Assembly: GCA_963813975.1 (NCBI GenBank)
Contig: CAWFAP010000001.1
Coordinates: 806,001 to 870,000 of the forward strand
Direction: 5' to 3'
DNA: 64,000 nt
DNA from: RYN-230 sp963813975
GTDB taxonomy: Bacteria > Actinomycetota > Actinomycetes > Streptosporangiales > Streptosporangiaceae
Shown here: positions 8,429 to 16,115 of the stretch, one piece after another
Position numbering within the stretch: the stretch's first letter is position 1
How the letters are laid out: each line of letters begins with the position of its first letter
The notes under the pieces: model-generated
Seen by the model: only the letters and a program-made list of their open reading frames with translations
What the model was told of the DNA's origin: nothing
Databases searched by the model: none
Translations under genes and position numbers: made by a program

Positions 8429-8434
8429 TAGGAT
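8429..8434 (+). promoter_or_regulatory. Probable -10 element of the HIT gene (leaderless)
   Basis: TAGGAT lies 7 nt before the GTG at 8442, the position of a -10 box for a transcript beginning on the start codon. There is no Shine-Dalgarno sequence between them. This also argues for the short HIT start rather than the ATG at 8385. Confidence 0.45.
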
Positions 8435-8441
8435 CCCCTCT

Positions 8442-8786
8442 GTGCCGGAGTGTCTATTCTGCAGGATCGTGGCCGGCGGTGTCCCGGCATCACAGGTGCT
8501 CGAGTCACCGCGGACCCTTTCCTTCCGCGACATCAGTCCCCAGGCGCCGACTCACGTGCTGGTGATCCCGAAGGATCACTATCCGGACCTGGCCGCCCTG
8601 GCGGCGGCTGACGGCAGCCTGCTGGCCGAGCTGGTCAACCAGGCGGCTGAGGTGGCCAGGATCGAGGGAATCTCCGGCACCGGGTACCGGGTTGTGTTCA
8701 ATACGGGGGCCGATGCCGGCCAGGCTGTGCCGCACGTGCACGCCCACGTCCTGGGCGGGCGCGGGCTGGGCTGGCCCCCGGGCTGA
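8442..8786 (+). CDS. HIT family nucleotide hydrolase (HINT-like)
   Basis: 114 residues, the usual HINT length. An N-terminal zinc-type pair (CLFCRI), the strand DISPQAPTHVLVIPK, and the catalytic histidine triad in VPHVHAHVLGG near the C-terminus. HINT enzymes hydrolyse nucleoside phosphoramidates and related AMP conjugates. I start at GTG 8442 (M-P-E-C-L-F-C); the longer ATG 8385 would add 19 residues with no family counterpart. A HIT gene between rsmE and phoH is the usual actinobacterial order; here the ECF sigma locus lies between it and rsmE. Confidence 0.92.
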   Translation: MPECLFCRIVAGGVPASQVLESPRTLSFRDISPQAPTHVLVIPKDHYPDLAALAAADGSLLAELVNQAAEVARIEGISGTGYRVVFNTGADAGQAVPHVHAHVLGGRGLGWPPG

Positions 8787-8872
8787 CGCTCTGCTCACCC
8801 GGGCTGGCGCCCGCGCGGATAGCATGACAGTACGGGCGCAGGCCGCGCCTGCGCTCAGGCGGAGAGAGGGAA

Positions 8873-9916
8873 TTGACAGACAGACCCGGAGATCCTGCGG
8901 GCCGTAAGCCGACCGGCAGCACCGGCGCGCAGGTCAAGATCGTTATCCCGGATGACCGCTCAATGGTCAGCCTGCTGGGATCCCGTGATGAACTCCTGCA
9001 CGTGATCGAGAAGGCATTCGATGCCGATATTCACGTCCGCGGGAATGAGATCACCATAACCGGGGCCGCCGAGGAGAGCGAGCGGGTCGCTGGCCTCTTC
9101 GAGGAACTCACCGAGTTGCTGGCGGGCGGCGCCGAGCTCACCACGGACTCGGTGGAGCGGGTCGTGGCCATGCTCCGCCGGAAGTCCGGAGTCCGCCCGG
9201 CCGACGTGCTGAGCCTGGACATCCTGTCGGCGCGCGGACGGACAATCCGGCCGAAAACGCTGAACCAGAAGCGATACGTGGACGCGATCGACGCGCACAC
9301 GATCGTGTTCTGCATCGGCCCGGCGGGGACCGGGAAGACCTACCTCGCCATGGCCAAGGCGGTGAAGGCGCTCCAGGCCAAGGAGGTCAACCGGATCATC
9401 CTGACCCGGCCGGCCGTCGAGGCCGGGGAGCGGCTGGGCTTCCTGCCCGGCACCCTGTACGAGAAGATCGACCCTTACCTGCGGCCGCTGTATGACGCCC
9501 TGCACGACATGCTCGACCCGGACTCGATCCCGCGGCTCATCGCGGCGGGCACGATCGAGGTGGCGCCGCTGGCCTACATGCGCGGCCGGACCCTGAACGA
9601 CTCGTTCATCATCCTGGACGAGGCGCAGAACACCTCGGCGGAGCAGATGAAGATGTTCCTCACCCGGTTCGGGTTCGGCTCGAAGATCGTGGTCACCGGC
9701 GACGTCACCCAGGTGGACCTGCCAACCGGCCAGACCAGCGGCCTGCGGATCGTCCAGGACATCCTCGAAGGCCTGGACGACGTGCATTTCTCCAGGCTGA
9801 CCAGCCACGACGTGGTACGGCACCGGCTGGTGGGCGACATCGTGGACGCTTACGACCGCTACGACGCCCGGGTACGCGGGACGTCACCGCCGCAGCGGCG
9901 CAAGCGCGCGCAGTGA
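8873..9916 (+). CDS. phoH: PhoH family ATPase
   Basis: 347 residues. An N-terminal KH-like domain (about 20-90) is followed by a P-loop ATPase: Walker A GPAGTGKTY near residues 149-157, Walker B/DExx region FIILDEAQN near 244-252, and a VTGDVTQ sensor-like motif. PhoH proteins combine RNA-binding and helicase-like features and are linked to RNA maturation, usually next to the RNase YbeY, as here. TTG start at 8873 with a strong GGAGAGAGGG upstream. Followed by ybeY after 13 bp. Confidence 0.93.
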   Translation: MTDRPGDPAGRKPTGSTGAQVKIVIPDDRSMVSLLGSRDELLHVIEKAFDADIHVRGNEITITGAAEESERVAGLFEELTELLAGGAELTTDSVERVVAMLRRKSGVRPADVLSLDILSARGRTIRPKTLNQKRYVDAIDAHTIVFCIGPAGTGKTYLAMAKAVKALQAKEVNRIILTRPAVEAGERLGFLPGTLYEKIDPYLRPLYDALHDMLDPDSIPRLIAAGTIEVAPLAYMRGRTLNDSFIILDEAQNTSAEQMKMFLTRFGFGSKIVVTGDVTQVDLPTGQTSGLRIVQDILEGLDDVHFSRLTSHDVVRHRLVGDIVDAYDRYDARVRGTSPPQRRKRAQ

Positions 9917-9929
9917 GCCGGGCCCCGCG

Positions 9930-10466
9930 GTGAGCATCGAGATCGCCAACGAGTCCGGGGTGGACGTGGACGAGGCTGACCTCGCGGCCCTCGCCCGCCA
10001 CGTCCTGGACGGCATGCGGATGCACCCGCTGGCCGAGCTCTCGGTCCTGCTGGTGGACCGGGGCACCATGTCCGACCTGCACGAGCGCTGGATGGGAGAG
10101 CCGGGCCCGACCGACGTGCTGGCCTTCCCGATGGATGAACTGAGGCCGCCGTCCCCGGGCAGCGCCCGCGGGGATCAGGGCGCCGGCGGGGAAGCGACCT
10201 CGCCGCCGGGCCTGCTCGGTGACGTGGTGCTCTGCCCCGCCGTCGCCGCCGACCAGGCCGGCCGGGCCCAGCACCCGCTGAGCGACGAGCTCGAACTGCT
10301 CTGCACGCACGGCATCCTGCACCTGCTCGGCTACGACCATGCCGAGGCCGATGAGCGCACCGCCATGTTCGGCCTCCAGGATGAGCTCCTCGCCACCTGG
10401 CGCTCGGACCGGGGTCGGCGACCCGATGCGGGCGGTAACCCGGAAGGGCAGGAAGGGACGGGGTGA
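9930..10466 (+). CDS. ybeY: Endoribonuclease YbeY (rRNA maturation factor)
   Basis: 178 residues. The zinc-binding signature HGILHLLGYDH (H-x3-H-x5-H) is complete near residues 131-141. YbeY is a metallo-endoribonuclease needed for 16S rRNA 3'-end maturation and 70S quality control. A 25-30 residue Gly/Pro-rich insertion precedes the metal site, and the C-terminus is extended and polar; both are common in actinobacterial homologues. GTG start 13 bp after the phoH stop. Its stop is 7 bp before the ATG of the CNNM protein. Confidence 0.94.
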   Translation: MSIEIANESGVDVDEADLAALARHVLDGMRMHPLAELSVLLVDRGTMSDLHERWMGEPGPTDVLAFPMDELRPPSPGSARGDQGAGGEATSPPGLLGDVVLCPAVAADQAGRAQHPLSDELELLCTHGILHLLGYDHAEADERTAMFGLQDELLATWRSDRGRRPDAGGNPEGQEGTG

Positions 10467-10473
10467 GGCCGCC

Positions 10474-11799
10474 ATGGTGTGGCTGATCGTCGCCGCCGCG
10501 GTGCTGGCGCTGGGGGCCGGGCTGTGCGCGAGCGCCGAGGTGGCGCTCATGCGCGTGTCCCGGTCCGGCGCGGTGGAACTGGCCCGCAGCCGCAGGGGCA
10601 GCCGTAACCGGGCCGCCACGCGGCTCCAGGCGGTGCTGGCCGAGCCCGCGCGGTACCTGGCCGTGCTGCTGCTGGCCCGGGTCTGCGGTGAGACGGCGGC
10701 CATCGTGCTGGTCGCCGCCGCGCTGCTGCACTGGCTCGGCACCGGCTGGCACGTGTTCCTGCTGATCTGGGTCATCATGGCCGCCGTGCTGTACGTGCTG
10801 ACCGGCCTCGGGCCCAGGATCCTCGGCCGGCAGCACGAGCGCGCGGTGGCCCTGGCCGCGGCCGACGTGCTGTACCCGGTGACCCGGATCCTCGGGCCCA
10901 TCCCGCGGCTGCTGCTGGCCCTGGGCCGGGTGCTCACCCCGGGCCGCGGGTCCCGGGACGCGTTCGGCACCGAGGAAGAGCTGCGCGGCCTGGTCAACCT
11001 GCTCGAGCAGCGCCAGGTCATCGAGCCCGGGGCGCGGGCCATGATCCACTCCGTGTTCGAGCTGGGGGACACGATCGTCCGGGAAGTGATGGTCCCGCGC
11101 ACCGACATGGTCTTCGTGGAGCGGGACAAGACCCTGCGCCAGGCGCTCTCGCTCGCGCTGCGCAGTGGCTTCTCCCGGATCCCGGTGGTCGGCGAGAACC
11201 AGGACGACGTCATCGGCATCGCCTACCTGAAGGACCTGGTGACCATCAGCCAGGAACATCCCGAGCAGGAATCCGTGGGCAGCGTGACCTCGGTGATGCG
11301 CCCGGCGACGTTCGTGCCCGAGAGCAAGCCCGTGGACGAGCTGCTCCGGGAGATGCAGCAGCTCCGCATCCACCTGGCCATCGTGATCGACGAGTACGGC
11401 GGGACCGCGGGGCTGGTCACCATCGAGGACATCCTGGAGGAGATCGTCGGGGAGATCACCGACGAGTACGACCATGAGCAGCCGACCGTGGAGTGGCTGT
11501 CCCCGGACCGGGCCAGGGTCACCGCCCGGCTGCCGGTGACCGACCTGGAGGAGCTGTTCGGCGCCACGATCGAGGCCGAGGACGTGGAGACCGTCGGCGG
11601 CCTGCTGGCCCACGCGCTGGGCCGGGTGCCCATCGCCGGGTCCCAGGCCACGGTGGCGGGACTGAGGCTGACCGCCGAGAGCCTGGCCGGGCGGCGCAAC
11701 CGGATCGGCACCGTCACCGTGGAACGGGCCGGGCTGACCGCCCAGCAGGCGGCCGCCGCGCCCGGGGATGAGGCGGAGCCGGCGGGCGGGCGGGGCTGA
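10474..11799 (+). CDS. CNNM/CorC (HlyC) family membrane protein with CBS pair
   Basis: 441 residues. DUF21 (CNNM) transmembrane domain at about 1-140 with three to four helices; two CBS domains (about 200-320, containing MVPRTDMVF and SRIPVVGE); and a C-terminal CorC_HlyC domain (LPVTDLEELFG). Proteins of this class are linked to Mg2+/Co2+ efflux or homeostasis; the hemolysin name is historical. I start at ATG 10474 (M-V-W-L-I-V), 7 bp after ybeY; the upstream part of the frame overlaps ybeY. The phoH-ybeY-CNNM-era arrangement is typical of the phylum. Confidence 0.92.
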   Translation: MVWLIVAAAVLALGAGLCASAEVALMRVSRSGAVELARSRRGSRNRAATRLQAVLAEPARYLAVLLLARVCGETAAIVLVAAALLHWLGTGWHVFLLIWVIMAAVLYVLTGLGPRILGRQHERAVALAAADVLYPVTRILGPIPRLLLALGRVLTPGRGSRDAFGTEEELRGLVNLLEQRQVIEPGARAMIHSVFELGDTIVREVMVPRTDMVFVERDKTLRQALSLALRSGFSRIPVVGENQDDVIGIAYLKDLVTISQEHPEQESVGSVTSVMRPATFVPESKPVDELLREMQQLRIHLAIVIDEYGGTAGLVTIEDILEEIVGEITDEYDHEQPTVEWLSPDRARVTARLPVTDLEELFGATIEAEDVETVGGLLAHALGRVPIAGSQATVAGLRLTAESLAGRRNRIGTVTVERAGLTAQQAAAAPGDEAEPAGGRG

Positions 11800-11858
11800 A
11801 TGGGCGGCCTGGGACATACGAGACGGACGGGGACTGATGTGGCGGCCGGTCGCGCCAC

Positions 11859-11864
11859 TACACT
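11859..11864 (+). promoter_or_regulatory. Probable -10 element of the cytidine-deaminase-like gene (leaderless)
   Basis: TACACT stands 7 nt before the GTG at 11872, with a poor -35 candidate (TGATGT, 11835-11840) 18 bp upstream. No ribosome binding site is present. This supports 11872 rather than 11800 as the start. Confidence 0.5.
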
Positions 11865-11871
11865 CGGGCAG

Positions 11872-12216
11872 GTGAGCGCGGTGGAGCCAGGCCCGGAAGA
11901 CCTGAAGATCATCACACTGGCCCGGTCGGCGCGGGCCCGGGTGGCCGCGGCCGAGGGTGCGGCGGTGCGGGACGAGACCGGCCGTACCTACGCGGCCGCT
12001 GCCGTCGCGCTGCCGTCCCTGAAACTGTCCGCGCTGCGCCTGGCCGTGGCCATGGCGGTATCCAGCGGGGCGTCCAGCCTGGAGGCGGCGGCGCTGGTCA
12101 GCGACGCCGAGGAGGTCGACCCGGAGGACCTCGCGGTGGTGCGCGAGGCCGGGCCCTCCGCCGTAGTGTTCCAGGCAGGCTCCAACGGGATGCTCCGCGC
12201 CACCGTGCAGCCTTGA
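11872..12216 (+). CDS. Cytidine deaminase-fold protein lacking zinc ligands
   Basis: 114 residues, positioned between the CNNM protein and era where actinobacteria carry a gene usually labelled cytidine deaminase. The fold pattern fits (RVAAAEGAAVRDETGRTYAA ... LKLSALRLAVAMAVSSG). However, the C/H-A-E zinc-and-catalysis motif and the P-C-x2-C motif of true cytidine deaminases are absent: the protein contains no cysteine at all. It is therefore unlikely to deaminate cytidine and may have a structural or binding role with Era. Start chosen at GTG 11872, next to a good -10; the longer reading from 11800 adds unrelated residues. Confidence 0.82.
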   Translation: MSAVEPGPEDLKIITLARSARARVAAAEGAAVRDETGRTYAAAAVALPSLKLSALRLAVAMAVSSGASSLEAAALVSDAEEVDPEDLAVVREAGPSAVVFQAGSNGMLRATVQP

Positions 12217-12265
12217 CTGGCCAGCCCTGACGCCGGCGGCCCGCCAGCGGGGGGAGAATCACAGG

Positions 12266-13216
12266 GTGGGAGCTACGCGTACCGCTGCGTCCGGCGCTGA
12301 CGCCGGGGCAGGCCAGCCTGAGTTCCGGTCGGGCTTCGCCTGCTTCGTCGGCCGGCCGAATGTCGGCAAGTCGACGCTGATGAACGCCCTGGTGGGCACC
12401 AAGGTGGCGATTACCAGCAGCCGGCCGCAGACCACCAGGCGGGCGATCCGCGGGATCGTGCACCGCCCCGACGCGCAGCTGATCATCGTGGACACGCCCG
12501 GCCTGCACCGGCCGCGGACCCTGCTCGGGGAACGGCTGGACAGCCTGGTCCGGTCGACGCTGACCGAGGTGGACGTGATCGGGTTCTGCCTTCCCGCCAC
12601 GGACCCGATCGGGCCGGGGGACAAGTACCTGGCCGCCGAGCTCGCCGGGCTCGCCACCCGGACCCCGGTGGTGGCGATCGTCACCAAGACCGACCAGGCT
12701 TCCCCGGACCAGGTCGCGGCGCAGCTGGCGGCGGTGGCGGAACTCGGTGACTGGGCCGACATCGTGCCGGTGTCCGCGCAGGCCGGTTTCCAGCTGGACG
12801 TGCTGGCGGACGTGCTGGTCTCCCATCTCCCGCCGGGCCGGCCGCTGTACCCGGACGGCGAGCTGACCGATGAACCCGAGCAGCTGCTGGTCGCGGAGCT
12901 CATCCGGGAAGCGGCCCTGGAGGGGGTGCGGGACGAGCTGCCGCACTCGATTGCCGTGGTGGTGGACGAGATGGCGCCCCGGGCGGGCCGGGACGGCCTG
13001 ATCGACGTGTACGCGATCATGTACGTGGAGCGGCCGAGCCAGAAGGCCATCGTCATCGGGCCCAAGGGGGCCCGGCTGAAAGCGGTGGGCACGCAGGCGC
13101 GCCGGCAGATCGAGGCCCTGCTGGGCAGCCAGGTCTACCTGGACTTGCGCATCAAGGTGGCCAAGAACTGGCAGCGGGACCCGAAACAGCTCCGCCGCCT
13201 GGGTTTTTACGACTGA
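12266..13216 (+). CDS. era: GTPase Era
   Basis: 316 residues. G1 GRPNVGKST (residues 29-37), G3 DTPG, and a G4 motif TKTD in place of the more common NKxD. The C-terminal KH domain contains GPKGARLKAVG, which binds the 3' end of 16S rRNA. Era couples 30S assembly to growth and works with YbeY, encoded 2 kb upstream. GTG start preceded at 11 nt by GGGGGAG. The N-terminus has a short Ala-rich extension before the G domain, common in actinobacteria. Confidence 0.95.
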   Translation: MGATRTAASGADAGAGQPEFRSGFACFVGRPNVGKSTLMNALVGTKVAITSSRPQTTRRAIRGIVHRPDAQLIIVDTPGLHRPRTLLGERLDSLVRSTLTEVDVIGFCLPATDPIGPGDKYLAAELAGLATRTPVVAIVTKTDQASPDQVAAQLAAVAELGDWADIVPVSAQAGFQLDVLADVLVSHLPPGRPLYPDGELTDEPEQLLVAELIREAALEGVRDELPHSIAVVVDEMAPRAGRDGLIDVYAIMYVERPSQKAIVIGPKGARLKAVGTQARRQIEALLGSQVYLDLRIKVAKNWQRDPKQLRRLGFYD

Positions 13217-13288
13217 GCCGCCGGGCCGCCGTCTCGCCCGGCGTCTCACTGGGCGGACCGGGATCTGCGTTCCGGCCGGGTCGTCTGC

Positions 13289-13294
13289 TACTGT
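13289..13294 (+). promoter_or_regulatory. Probable -10 element for the leuA leader
   Basis: TACTGT, 9 nt upstream of the leader-peptide ATG at 13304. Transcription from here would start within a few bases of that ATG, giving an almost leaderless leader-peptide transcript followed by about 75 nt before leuA. No convincing -35 is visible. Confidence 0.4.
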
Positions 13295-13303
13295 CGAAAC
13301 GCC

Positions 13304-13351
13304 ATGGTGCACGGAATGCTGCTGCTTATCTGCCGCGGCGGGGGCCGATAG
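13304..13351 (+). CDS. Leader peptide of leuA (putative LeuL, attenuator)
   Basis: A 15-codon ORF reading M-V-H-G-M-L-L-L-I-C-R-G-G-G-R then TAG, 74 nt upstream of leuA. Codons 6-8 are three consecutive leucine codons (CTG CTG CTT), followed by isoleucine. Ribosome stalling on Leu codons would sense charged tRNA-Leu. Just after them, CCGCGGCG (13333-13340) can pair with CGCCGCGG (13363-13370), and further G/C-rich segments downstream (GGCCGCCGCC, from 13389) could compete for the same left arm. Leucine attenuation upstream of leuA has been proposed for other actinobacteria; that this ORF does so is inference from position and codon content. Confidence 0.6.
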   Translation: MVHGMLLLICRGGGR

Positions 13352-13370
13352 GCCGGCTCCCTCGCCGCGG
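13333..13370 (+). promoter_or_regulatory. Stem-loop overlapping the end of the leuA leader peptide
   Basis: 8-bp perfect stem CCGCGGCG/CGCCGCGG with a 22-nt loop that itself contains GGCC-GATA-GGCC. The left arm begins just after the run of Leu codons, so a stalled ribosome would cover it. Candidate attenuator hairpin; no U-tract follows. Confidence 0.4.
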
Positions 13371-13425
13371 AGTCTTGGCGTGTCGGCTGGCCGCCGCCCC
13401 GATCCGCAAGGGAGCAGAGCCCCAA

Positions 13426-15243
13426 ATGCATTCCCAGCACGTAGCGCAATCCCACTCTGAGCAGGCCCACGCTGAGCAGGCCCACGCTGAACGGGCCGAC
13501 TCCGGGCAGGCCCGGCCCGGCCAGGTACCCGGCGGGCATCCCCCGGTCCGGCAGCAGCCCAGCGGCATGCCCTGCCACCGATATACGCCGTTCCGGCCGG
13601 TCAACCTGCCCGAGAGGACCTGGCCCGGCCGGAGCCTCACCCAGGCCCCGCGGTGGCTGTCTACCGACCTGCGCGACGGCAACCAGGCCCTGATCGACCC
13701 GATGAGCCCGGCCCGTAAGCGGACCATGTTCGACCTGCTGGTCCGGATGGGCTACAAGGAGATCGAGGTCGGCTTCCCGTCGGCCAGCCAGACCGACTTC
13801 GATTTCGTCCGGAGCCTGATCGAAGAGGGCCGGATTCCCGATGACGTGCAGATCTCCGTCCTCACCCAGGCCCGCGACGAGCTGATCGAGCGCACCGTGC
13901 AGTCGCTGGCCGGCGCCCCCCGCGCCACCGTGCACATGTACAACGCGACCGCGCCCGTGTTCCGCCGGGTGGTGTTCGGCAACGACCGCGACGAAACGAA
14001 GGCCCTGGCCGTCGAGGGGACCCGGTCGGTGATGAAGTACGCCGAGCAGTACCTGGCCGGCTGCGACTTCGGCTACGAGTACTCGCCCGAGATCTTCATG
14101 GACACCGAGCTCGACTACGCCGCCGAGGTCTGCGCGGCGGTCATGGACGTCTGGCAGCCGGGGCCCGGCCGGGAGATCATCCTCAACCTGCCCTGCACCG
14201 TCGAGCGGTCCACCCCGAACGTGTACGCCGACCAGATCGAGTGGATGAGCCGGAACCTGCCGCGCCGCGAGCATGTGTGCATGTCCGTGCACACCCACAA
14301 CGACCGGGGGACTGCGGTCGCGGACGCCGAGCTGGCGGTGCTGGCCGGCGCCGACCGGATCGAGGGCTGCCTGTTCGGCAACGGCGAGCGGACCGGCAAC
14401 GTCTGCCTGGTCACCCTGGGCATGAACCTGTTCAGCCAGGGCATCGACCCGATGATCGATTTCTCCGACATCGACGAGATCCGGCGCACGGCCGAGTACT
14501 GCAACCAGCTGCCGGTGGACCCGCGGCACCCGTACGCGGGCGACCTGGTCTACACGGCGTTCTCCGGCTCGCACCAGGACGCCATCAAGAAGGGCCTGGA
14601 GGCGGTGGAGCGCGACGCCGCGGCCGCCGCGACCCCGGTCCGCGACTTCCCCTGGGCGGTCCCGTACCTGGCCATCGACCCGCAGGACGTGGGGCGCACC
14701 TACGAGGCAGTGATCCGGGTCAATTCCCAGTCCGGCAAGGGCGGCGTCGCCTACATCATGAAGGCCGAGCACCAGCTGGACCTGCCCCGCCGGCTCCAGA
14801 TCGAGTTCTCCCGGGTGGTCCAGGCGCACACCGACGCCGAGGGCGGCGAGGTGTCCCCGGCCCGGATGTGGCAGGCGTTCTCCGATGAGTACCTCACCCC
14901 GGGGACAGTGGCCCTCCTTGCGCACCACACCTCCTCCGTCGTGGACGCCAAGGACGCGCTTACCGTGGACATCCGCGTCAACGGTGCGGAGCACCAGGTC
15001 GAGGGGGCCGGAAACGGCCCGATCTCGGCGTTCTGCGACGCGCTGGGCACGATCGGGATCGAGGTGCGCGTGCTGGACTACGCCGAGCACGCGCTGTCCG
15101 CGGGCAGCGACGCGCAGGCGGCCGCCTACGTGGAATGCGAGATAGGCGGCCAGCCCTGGTGGGGCGTGGGCGTCAACGCGAACACGGTGACCGCGTCGCT
15201 TCGCGCCGTGCTCTCGGCCGTGAACCGGTCCCGCCGCGGCTGA
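13426..15243 (+). CDS. leuA: 2-isopropylmalate synthase LeuA
   Basis: About 605 residues, the long actinobacterial LeuA type. It condenses acetyl-CoA with 2-oxoisovalerate, the first committed step of leucine biosynthesis. The catalytic TIM barrel (about 80-390) has the metal/active-site motif STDLRDGNQAL, VHTHNDRGTAVAD and GCLFGNGERTGN. The C-terminal LeuA allosteric domain (about 480-600) mediates leucine feedback. The ATG at 13426 gives an extra N-terminus of about 45 residues containing a small A-H-A-E-Q repeat before the conserved QPSGMPCHRY; whether that extension is translated is uncertain, but the only good alternative ATG is inside SGMP. Preceded by GGGAG and the leader peptide. Confidence 0.95.
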   Translation: MHSQHVAQSHSEQAHAEQAHAERADSGQARPGQVPGGHPPVRQQPSGMPCHRYTPFRPVNLPERTWPGRSLTQAPRWLSTDLRDGNQALIDPMSPARKRTMFDLLVRMGYKEIEVGFPSASQTDFDFVRSLIEEGRIPDDVQISVLTQARDELIERTVQSLAGAPRATVHMYNATAPVFRRVVFGNDRDETKALAVEGTRSVMKYAEQYLAGCDFGYEYSPEIFMDTELDYAAEVCAAVMDVWQPGPGREIILNLPCTVERSTPNVYADQIEWMSRNLPRREHVCMSVHTHNDRGTAVADAELAVLAGADRIEGCLFGNGERTGNVCLVTLGMNLFSQGIDPMIDFSDIDEIRRTAEYCNQLPVDPRHPYAGDLVYTAFSGSHQDAIKKGLEAVERDAAAAATPVRDFPWAVPYLAIDPQDVGRTYEAVIRVNSQSGKGGVAYIMKAEHQLDLPRRLQIEFSRVVQAHTDAEGGEVSPARMWQAFSDEYLTPGTVALLAHHTSSVVDAKDALTVDIRVNGAEHQVEGAGNGPISAFCDALGTIGIEVRVLDYAEHALSAGSDAQAAAYVECEIGGQPWWGVGVNANTVTASLRAVLSAVNRSRRG

Positions 15244-15356
15244 CCCCGCCGGCTGGCTGAAGCTGTTCATCGCGCGCCGGGAACCCGGAATCCGGAAAGC
15301 CAGGAACCCGGGGGTTCCCGGCGCGCGCCTGCGTCGTGGCAGGCCCCGCGGTGCGC

Positions 15357-15362
15357 GACAAT
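15357..15362 (+). promoter_or_regulatory. Possible -10 element of recO (leaderless)
   Basis: GACAAT is 6 nt before the GTG at 15369, the same geometry as the other leaderless starts in this window. The first base departs from the TAnnnT consensus, so support is modest. Confidence 0.3.
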
Positions 15363-15368
15363 GGCACG

Positions 15369-16115
15369 GTGAGCCTGTACCGGGATGACGGGATTGTGCT
15401 GCGTACCCAGAAGCTGGGTGAGGCAGACCGGATCGTCACGATCCTGACCAGGCGGAACGGCCGCGTGCGGGCGGTCGGCAAGGGCGTGCGCCGGACCAGG
15501 TCACGGTTCGGTGCCCGGCTGGAACCGTTCACTCACGTGGATCTCCTGCTGTACACCGGCCGCTCGCTGGACGTGGTCACCCAGGCGGAGACGGTGCGGG
15601 CGTACGGCGGGCCGCTGGCCGCGGACTACCCGCGCTACACCAGCGGCACGGCCATGCTGGAGACCGCCGAGCGGTTCACCCCGATCGAGAAGGAGCCCAT
15701 CATCCGCCAATTCCTGCTGCTGGTCGGCGGCTTGCGGGCGCTCGGCGAGCGGATCCATGATCCGCGGCTCGTGCTCGACGCCTACCTGCTGCGGACCCTG
15801 GCCGTGGCGGGTTACGCCCCAGCCCTGGAGGAATGCGCGGTGTGCGGCACGCCGGACCCCGTGACCACCACCGGCTCCCGGTCGTTCGCCGTCCCGGCCG
15901 GGGGGCTGACCTGCCGGTCCTGCCGGCCGCCCGGCGCCGCGAGCCCCGCGGTGGCAACCATCGCCCTGATGCGGTCGCTGCTGCGCGGGGACTGGGCCCA
16001 GGCCGACACCAGCCAGGCCCGGCACCAGGTGGAGTGCAGCGGCCTGGTGGCCGCGTACGTGCAATGGCACCTCGAGCACTCCATCCGCTCCCTCCGCCAC
16101 GTGGAGCATGTATGA
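15369..16115 (+). CDS. recO: DNA repair protein RecO
   Basis: 248 residues: an N-terminal OB fold (YRDDGIVLRTQKLGEADRIVTILTRRNG), a helical middle, and a C-terminal zinc site with CAVCG and CRSC. RecO acts with RecR to load RecA on SSB-coated single-stranded DNA in gap repair. GTG 15369 is chosen because family members begin with a short residue run before YRDDGIVL; the upstream GTG/ATG extension has no conservation. The last bases overlap the ATG of uppS (ATGA), so the two are translationally coupled. Confidence 0.95.
   Translation: MSLYRDDGIVLRTQKLGEADRIVTILTRRNGRVRAVGKGVRRTRSRFGARLEPFTHVDLLLYTGRSLDVVTQAETVRAYGGPLAADYPRYTSGTAMLETAERFTPIEKEPIIRQFLLLVGGLRALGERIHDPRLVLDAYLLRTLAVAGYAPALEECAVCGTPDPVTTTGSRSFAVPAGGLTCRSCRPPGAASPAVATIALMRSLLRGDWAQADTSQARHQVECSGLVAAYVQWHLEHSIRSLRHVEHV

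Noticed and set aside
13375..13425. Start of leuA upstream of 13426
   Set aside because: The upstream frame lies inside the leader region and has no family similarity; ATG 13426 follows a purine-rich site.
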